In this document: positions 7,361-10,386 of the stretch, one piece after another
Numbering within the stretch: position 1 is the stretch's first letter
Layout: each line of letters opens with the position of its first letter
Source of the DNA: Thermoplasmata archaeon
Lineage (GTDB): Archaea; Thermoplasmatota; Thermoplasmata; Lutacidiplasmatales; UBA184
Length of the DNA stretch: 10,386 nt
Direction of reading: 5' to 3'
NCBI GenBank assembly: GCA_022749905.1
Contig: JAKIWU010000037.1
Location: forward strand, 1 to 10,386
Program-made: the position numbers and the translations under genes
The notes under the pieces: model-generated
Database searches by the model: none
The model's input: the letters and a program-made list of their open reading frames with translations, nothing else
What the model was told of the DNA's origin: nothing

Positions 7361-7366
7361 TATATA
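7361..7366 (-). promoter_or_regulatory. TATA box of the EF-1 alpha operon promoter
   Basis: TATATA in otherwise very GC-rich DNA, on the minus strand, centred about 39 bases before the EF-1 alpha ATG. Using the usual archaeal distance of about 25 bases, transcription would start near 7338, giving a leader of roughly 13 bases. It is the clearest promoter-like sequence in the window and probably drives the whole leftward cluster. Confidence 0.7.
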
Positions 7367-7478
7367 GACGTTCCTGAGGGCGACCTCGCTCCTCGACGGT
7401 GGACTGCGGTTTTTCGCGTCTTCGCGGACGTCACCGGCATCGCCGCCAGGTTGGGACGCCCTTGCGAACCCAAAATCG

Positions 7479-7484
7479 CTTAAG
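7479..7484 (+). promoter_or_regulatory. probable box A for the thioesterase-MBF1-PKD operon
   Basis: CTTAAG, preceded by an A-rich stretch (CAAAATCG at 7471-7478) that could serve as a TFB recognition element. It is the only AT-rich patch in the rightward half of the 223-base divergent region 7326-7548. The predicted transcription start is near 7508, giving a leader of about 40 bases that contains GAGGG at 7538-7542. Confidence 0.4.
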
Positions 7485-7548
7485 ACCCCCTCAGCCCTTG
7501 CGGAGATGGCGTCGGCGTTTCTGGCGACGCACGTTGCGAGGGTTCCGA

Positions 7549-8073
7549 GTGGTGCGCTCGGGGGATCGGGGAGTAGCGGCGAGCCGGGCCACCGTCGTTC
7601 GGCTGATGATCCCGACGGACGCGAACTTCATGGGCAATGTTTTCGGCGGCGTCATCCTCTCCGAGATCGACCGGGTCTCCTACGTGACCGCGACGCGCCA
7701 CGCGAGAACGACCTGCGTCACCGCTTCGATGGACCGCGTCGACTTTCGATCCCCGGTTCATGTGGGCGACATGGTCGAGTTCCGATCCGAGCTCACCTAC
7801 GTCGGTCGGACCTCGATGGAGGTCCTCGTGCAGGCACGTTCGGAGCCGATCCGGGGTGGCCCTCCTCGGCCCGTGGTCGACGCCCTCGTCACCATGGTCG
7901 CTGTCGGACCGGACGGTCACCCCGTTCCGGTCCCTCGCCTCCGACTCACTAACGCCGCGGAGCGCAGGCGTTTCGAGGAAGGGCGGGGTCGAATGGCGGC
8001 CCGGAAGAAGTCCCGAGCGGTCGAGGCGAGTGGGTCGAAGGCGCGCGCTCCGAGGAAGAAGGTGAACCGGTGA
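7549..8073 (+). CDS. acyl-CoA thioesterase, hotdog fold, with basic C-terminal tail
   Basis: The product probably hydrolyses acyl-CoA to a free acid and CoA in the cytoplasm. The YciA/ACOT-type hotdog signature is clear: VVRLMIPTDANFMGNVFGG (16-34) leading to VILSEID, with the expected catalytic Asp41, then VTASMDRVDFRSPVHVGD (57-74) and SELTYVGRTSMEVLVQA (80-96). The natural acyl-CoA is unknown. The start is GTG at 7549, with GAGGG six bases upstream; the adjacent GTG at 7552 is equally possible. A GTG at 7399 would add an Arg-rich stretch that does not look coding. After the domain comes a Lys/Arg-rich tail (about 149-174) not needed for the fold. The stop codon overlaps the next gene's GTG by four bases (GTGA), so the two are probably translated together. 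Confidence 0.85.
   Translation: MVRSGDRGVAASRATVVRLMIPTDANFMGNVFGGVILSEIDRVSYVTATRHARTTCVTASMDRVDFRSPVHVGDMVEFRSELTYVGRTSMEVLVQARSEPIRGGPPRPVVDALVTMVAVGPDGHPVPVPRLRLTNAAERRRFEEGRGRMAARKKSRAVEASGSKARAPRKKVNR
8060..8065 (+). promoter_or_regulatory. Shine-Dalgarno of the MBF1 gene
   Basis: AGGTGA lies 4 bases before the GTG at 8070, inside the end of the thioesterase gene. It fixes the GTG as the start despite the overlap with the thioesterase stop codon. It is the strongest ribosome site in the window. Confidence 0.7.
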
Positions 8074-8513
8074 TCTGCGAGATGTGCGGCGACGACGTCA
8101 CGACCACGTACCGCGTCGAGGTGGAGGGTTCGGTGCTCCGTGTGTGCGAACACTGCCGCCACTTCGGCGAGCTGCTCGACCCGCTGATTGCCCCCGCGGC
8201 GCCCTCCTCGCAAACCAAGGGCGCACCCCGAGCGCCCACGAGCGGCGGGCAGCCGTTGCGCCGTGGGGCCGAGCGCGACCTCTTCGCGGACCTCCCGGAG
8301 ATGGAGCTTGCCTCGGACTGGGGCCACCGAATCCGCGTTGCTCGTGAACAGCGGGCCTGGACCCAGGAGGAGCTCGGGAAGCGCCTGAACGAGAAGAAGT
8401 CCCTGGTGCTCAAGCTCGAGTCGGGGAGCTTCCATCCGCCGGACGCGATCGTGCGCAAGGTGGAGTCCCTCCTGAAGATTCGGTTGCGGGCCGACCCTGA
8501 GGAATCGGTATAG
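8070..8513 (+). CDS. MBF1-type transcription factor (zinc ribbon plus XRE-family HTH)
   Basis: The 147-residue protein matches archaeal multiprotein-bridging-factor-like regulators. An N-terminal zinc ribbon uses Cys3, Cys6, Cys26 and Cys29 (ICEMCG and RVCEHCRHFGELL). A linker rich in Ala, Pro and Gly covers about 40-65. The helix-turn-helix (84-139) reads DWGHRIRVAREQRAWTQEEL, then GKRLNEKKSLVLKLESG, ending in VRKVESLLKIRL. In archaea such proteins have been linked to transcription or to the small ribosomal subunit; the target here is unknown. The GTG start overlaps the thioesterase stop and is fixed by a good Shine-Dalgarno. The PKD-protein start follows 4 bases after its TAG. Confidence 0.9.
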   Translation: MICEMCGDDVTTTYRVEVEGSVLRVCEHCRHFGELLDPLIAPAAPSSQTKGAPRAPTSGGQPLRRGAERDLFADLPEMELASDWGHRIRVAREQRAWTQEELGKRLNEKKSLVLKLESGSFHPPDAIVRKVESLLKIRLRADPEESV

Positions 8514-8517
8514 TACG

Positions 8518-9024
8518 GTGAACCGAAATCCCCCGCGCTTGCTGGCGCTCCGCACAGGTGCGCTCGCAGCCGGGTGGCTCCTCCTCTCCTTCGCGACTCT
8601 CGCCGCGGTTTCGCAACCGTCAGCTGGCGTGCTCCCCCCGTCGACGGTCGCGCTCTCTACCTCGATTTCCGCGAACATCACCGTCGGACATGTCCCCCTC
8701 ACCGTCGGCTTCTTCAGCAATGTTACTGGCGGAACGCCCCCCTACACCTACGACTGGAACTTCGCGGACGGGTGCACTTGCATCTACACGCAGAACGCCA
8801 CTCACACCTTCCTCAAGGTCGGAACCTTCATGGTGCGATTCACCGCGACGGACCAAACTCACGCTTCGATTCGGCAGTGGATCAACATCACCGTCTCTGG
8901 CGCGTCCGCTTCTGGCTCCCGCCTACTTGGGTTGGATGCCATCGATTGGGTCAGCCTCGTCCTCCTCGTCGTTGCTTCGGGGGTCCTCGTGACTTTGGTC
9001 CTTCGTCGAAGGCTTGCTCGATAG
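8518..9024 (+). CDS. membrane-anchored extracellular protein with one PKD domain
   Basis: The 168-residue protein has a positively charged N-terminus and a hydrophobic segment (about 13-32) that fits a signal peptide or anchor. One PKD-like beta-sandwich domain follows (about 57-127): VPLTVGFFSNVTGG, PPYTYDWNFADG (74-85), ATHTFLKVGTFMVRFTATD (94-112) and a closing INITV strand. A C-terminal transmembrane helix (about 143-162) ends in RRRLAR, a stop-transfer pattern. The domain should therefore face outside, probably for protein or glycan contact. Four N-x-S/T sites (Asn53, 68, 93, 123) are possible glycosylation points. A Cys-x-Cys pair (GCTC, 85-88) sits in the loop before the conserved THTF. 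The start is GTG at 8518; GAGGA is about 14 bases upstream, which is long. A second TAG follows the stop directly. Confidence 0.8.
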   Translation: MNRNPPRLLALRTGALAAGWLLLSFATLAAVSQPSAGVLPPSTVALSTSISANITVGHVPLTVGFFSNVTGGTPPYTYDWNFADGCTCIYTQNATHTFLKVGTFMVRFTATDQTHASIRQWINITVSGASASGSRLLGLDAIDWVSLVLLVVASGVLVTLVLRRRLAR

Positions 9025-9207
9025 TAGAACGCGAGGGGCTACGTCGCGGGTCTCGGACTCCTCGAGTCTCGGAACAATCTGGGCGAGGCGATCACGAGCT
9101 GGGCCGTGCACTCTGTCAACGGTGCAGCAGCCCCCGGAGAGTTCGAGTCCGCCGCGGGGACGTTCAAGTCGGATGATTGTGGGCGCAGTACCGTCTCGCC
9201 CCCCGGC
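9025..9207. other. gap between the PKD gene and ornithine carbamoyltransferase
   Basis: This 183-base stretch separates two convergent genes. It begins with a second in-frame TAG. Downstream, the PKD frame stays open with third positions strongly biased to G or C. It also holds an 8-base direct repeat and a small hairpin near 9050-9073. A tRNA was looked for because of a TTCGAGT element at 9140-9146, but stems do not pair on either strand. No poly-T terminator is visible. Confidence 0.4.
9050..9073. repeat. short direct repeat GTCTCGGA enclosing a hairpin
   Basis: GTCTCGGA occurs at 9050-9057 and again at 9066-9073. Between and across them GGACTC (9055-9060) can pair with GAGTCT (9064-9069) around a 3-base CTC loop, with one G-T pair. 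It lies just after the PKD gene and could be a weak 3'-end structure, but has no following T-tract. Confidence 0.3.
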
Positions 9208-10167
9208 TCACGCGGGGGCGCTCCCGCTTGGCGCAGGCAACAGGAGCTCGAGCACCGCCTTTTGAGCGTGCAAGCGATTTTCCGCCTGGTCCCAGATCGC
9301 GGCGCGGGGCCCATCCATCACCTCGTCGGTGATCTCGAGGCCCCGGTGCGCCGGCAAGTCATGGAGCACCCACGCGTCGGGCGCGGCAAGCCGCAGGAGC
9401 GCGTCGTTAATCTGGAAGCCATGGAACGCTTTCTCGCGAGCGTCTTTCTGGGCCTCATCCCCCATCGAGACCCACACGTCGGTGTAGAGTCCGTCTGATC
9501 CCTTCGCCGCCTCCCGAGGATCGCGCGTGAAGGTCAACCGCGCACCCGACGTCGCGGCGTGCTTGCGCGCGAGCTCGACGATGTCCGGAGCGGGGTCGTA
9601 GCCCGCCGGGGATGCCGTCGCAAGATCGAGCCCCGAGATCGCGCAGCCGAGAAGAAGCGAATGCAGCACGTTGTTGCCATCTCCAATGTAGGCGAGCCGC
9701 TTCCCGCGGAATCCGTCCGGCCAGCGCTCCTTCAGTGTGAGGAGGTCCGCGAGGATCTGACAGGGGTGCTCGCGGTCGTCGAGAGCGTTGATGACCGGTA
9801 CGGACGCGTGCCGCGCGAGCTCGATCTCATCCTCGTGACGGAACGCTCGGTAGGCGATCGCATCGACGTACCGGGAGAGCACGCGCGCGGTGTCGCCGAT
9901 GGTCTCCCCGCGGCCGAGCTGCATGTCCTTCGCGGCGAAGTAGATCCCCCGCCCGCCCAGATCGCTCGCCGCGACCTCGAACGACGCGCGTGTGCGCGTC
10001 GAGGGTTTCTCGAAGATGAGCGCGAGATTCGCCCCAGGGCGCGTTGGGGTTCGGTCGCCTCTCGCGCGTGCGCGCTTCATCGCGAGCGCCCGGTCGAGGA
10101 GGCTCGGGAGCTCGGCGGCTACGTCCGTGATGGAGAGGAGGTCTCGCTTGGGGGAGGCTCGGCTCAT
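9208..10167 (-). CDS. argF: ornithine carbamoyltransferase
   Basis: The product transfers the carbamoyl group of carbamoyl phosphate to L-ornithine, giving citrulline for arginine synthesis, in the cytoplasm. The 319-residue length is normal. The carbamoyl-phosphate domain has STRTR (56-60) in FEKPSTRTRASFE, KDMQLGRGE (80-88), AYRAFRH (105-111) and HPCQ (134-137). The ornithine domain has YIGDGNNVLHS (160-170) and DVWVSMGDE (230-238, with the SMG loop). The HCLPAHRG signature reads HDLPAHRG (269-276), so the usual ornithine-contacting Cys is Asp270. All other signatures favour ornithine over aspartate carbamoyltransferase. The ATG at 10167 has no Shine-Dalgarno and a TTTA-containing box 25-30 bases upstream, consistent with a leaderless message. 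It converges with the PKD gene. Confidence 0.93.
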   Translation of the reverse strand: MSRASPKRDLLSITDVAAELPSLLDRALAMKRARARGDRTPTRPGANLALIFEKPSTRTRASFEVAASDLGGRGIYFAAKDMQLGRGETIGDTARVLSRYVDAIAYRAFRHEDEIELARHASVPVINALDDREHPCQILADLLTLKERWPDGFRGKRLAYIGDGNNVLHSLLLGCAISGLDLATASPAGYDPAPDIVELARKHAATSGARLTFTRDPREAAKGSDGLYTDVWVSMGDEAQKDAREKAFHGFQINDALLRLAAPDAWVLHDLPAHRGLEITDEVMDGPRAAIWDQAENRLHAQKAVLELLLPAPSGSAPA

Positions 10168-10191
10168 CGAGACGCAACCCGGTCTTTCTCG

Positions 10192-10197
10192 CTAAAG
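10192..10197 (-). promoter_or_regulatory. probable box A of the ornithine carbamoyltransferase gene
   Basis: CTTTAG on the minus strand, 25-30 bases before the ATG at 10167. This is the distance expected if transcription starts at or next to the start codon, and no Shine-Dalgarno is present. It lies in the 137-base divergent gap 10168-10304. Confidence 0.4.
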
Positions 10198-10304
10198 AGC
10201 TTGTGTCGCCGACGGCGGGTCCACGGATACGCAGCGTCGCATCCCACGAACTCTGCGACCTTAGGATTATCAGGCCGGCTGGATAGGGGGGCGGAAGGTT
10301 CGAG

Positions 10305-10386
10305 ATGCCAGCGAAAGCGCGAAGAAGTACCACTCGACGGGCCCCCCGACCCAAGACTCGTCCGCGTGCACGAGCTTCGGGACGTC
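10305..10386 (+). CDS. start of a very basic protein, cut by the window edge
   Basis: From the ATG at 10305 the frame is open to the end of the window (27 codons). The visible N-terminus begins MPAKARRSTTRRAPRPKTR and continues with more Arg and Ala. Such tails occur on ribosomal and other nucleic-acid-binding proteins, but no family can be recognised. TTAGGATTAT at 10261-10270 could be a promoter element, and GGAAGG (10293-10298) lies 6 bases before the ATG as a possible ribosome site. It is divergent from ornithine carbamoyltransferase. It may be a real gene start or chance. Confidence 0.45.
   Translation, partial: MPAKARRSTTRRAPRPKTRPRARASGR

Noticed and set aside
9085..9165. Possible tRNA suggested by TTCGAGT at 9140-9146
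   Set aside because: The flanking bases do not form a T stem, no matching acceptor strand exists, and the reverse strand gives no cloverleaf either.
9025..9207. Readthrough of TAG as pyrrolysine in the PKD gene
   Set aside because: Two adjacent TAGs follow a natural C-terminus (transmembrane helix plus RRRLAR), and TAG also ends EF-1 alpha, citrate synthase, pssA and MBF1 here.

Overview
This window looks like ordinary chromosomal DNA of a GC-rich archaeon, most likely a euryarchaeote of the Thermoplasmata. The archaeal assignment rests on several genes: an archaeal-type EF-1 alpha next to ribosomal protein uS10, an archaeal dihydroneopterin aldolase (MptD family), the archaetidylserine synthase/decarboxylase pair, an MBF1-type factor with a zinc ribbon and a helix-turn-helix, and a compact archaeal citrate synthase. 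TATA-like boxes sit about 25-35 bases ahead of several start codons, with short or no leaders. No CRISPR array, insertion sequence, integrase, rRNA or tRNA was seen. The Thermoplasmata placement is an inference from gene content and high GC and would need a phylogeny.

Layout, left to right. (1) 120-590 (+): a small ParB/sulfiredoxin-fold protein. (2) 684-1211 (-) and 1341-2747 (+): a divergent pair, a VOC-fold protein and a 12-helix MFS transporter. (3) 2794-3921 (+): citrate synthase, close behind the transporter. (4) 3851-7325 (-): a tight five-gene leftward cluster, transcribed in the order EF-1 alpha, uS10, archaetidylserine decarboxylase, archaetidylserine synthase, MptD. The last four junctions are 33, 10, -1 and 4 bases, and one clear TATATA promoter stands before EF-1 alpha. 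The MptD frame runs 71 bases into the citrate synthase gene from the opposite side. (5) 7549-9024 (+): a coupled rightward trio, acyl-CoA thioesterase, MBF1 and a membrane-anchored PKD-domain protein. (6) 9208-10167 (-): ornithine carbamoyltransferase. (7) 10305-10386 (+): the start of a very basic protein cut by the window edge.

The leftward cluster joins translation (EF-1 alpha, uS10) to polar-lipid head-group synthesis and to pterin cofactor synthesis. In the rightward trio a thioesterase with a basic tail is translationally coupled to a transcription factor. Ornithine carbamoyltransferase belongs to arginine synthesis and citrate synthase to central carbon metabolism.

I did not find a convincing undescribed system. 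The points most worth checking are: an HCLP-to-HDLP change in ornithine carbamoyltransferase; a coding-like open stretch behind tandem TAG stops at 9022-9027; the MptD tail overlapping citrate synthase; and the lipid-gene/translation-gene linkage.
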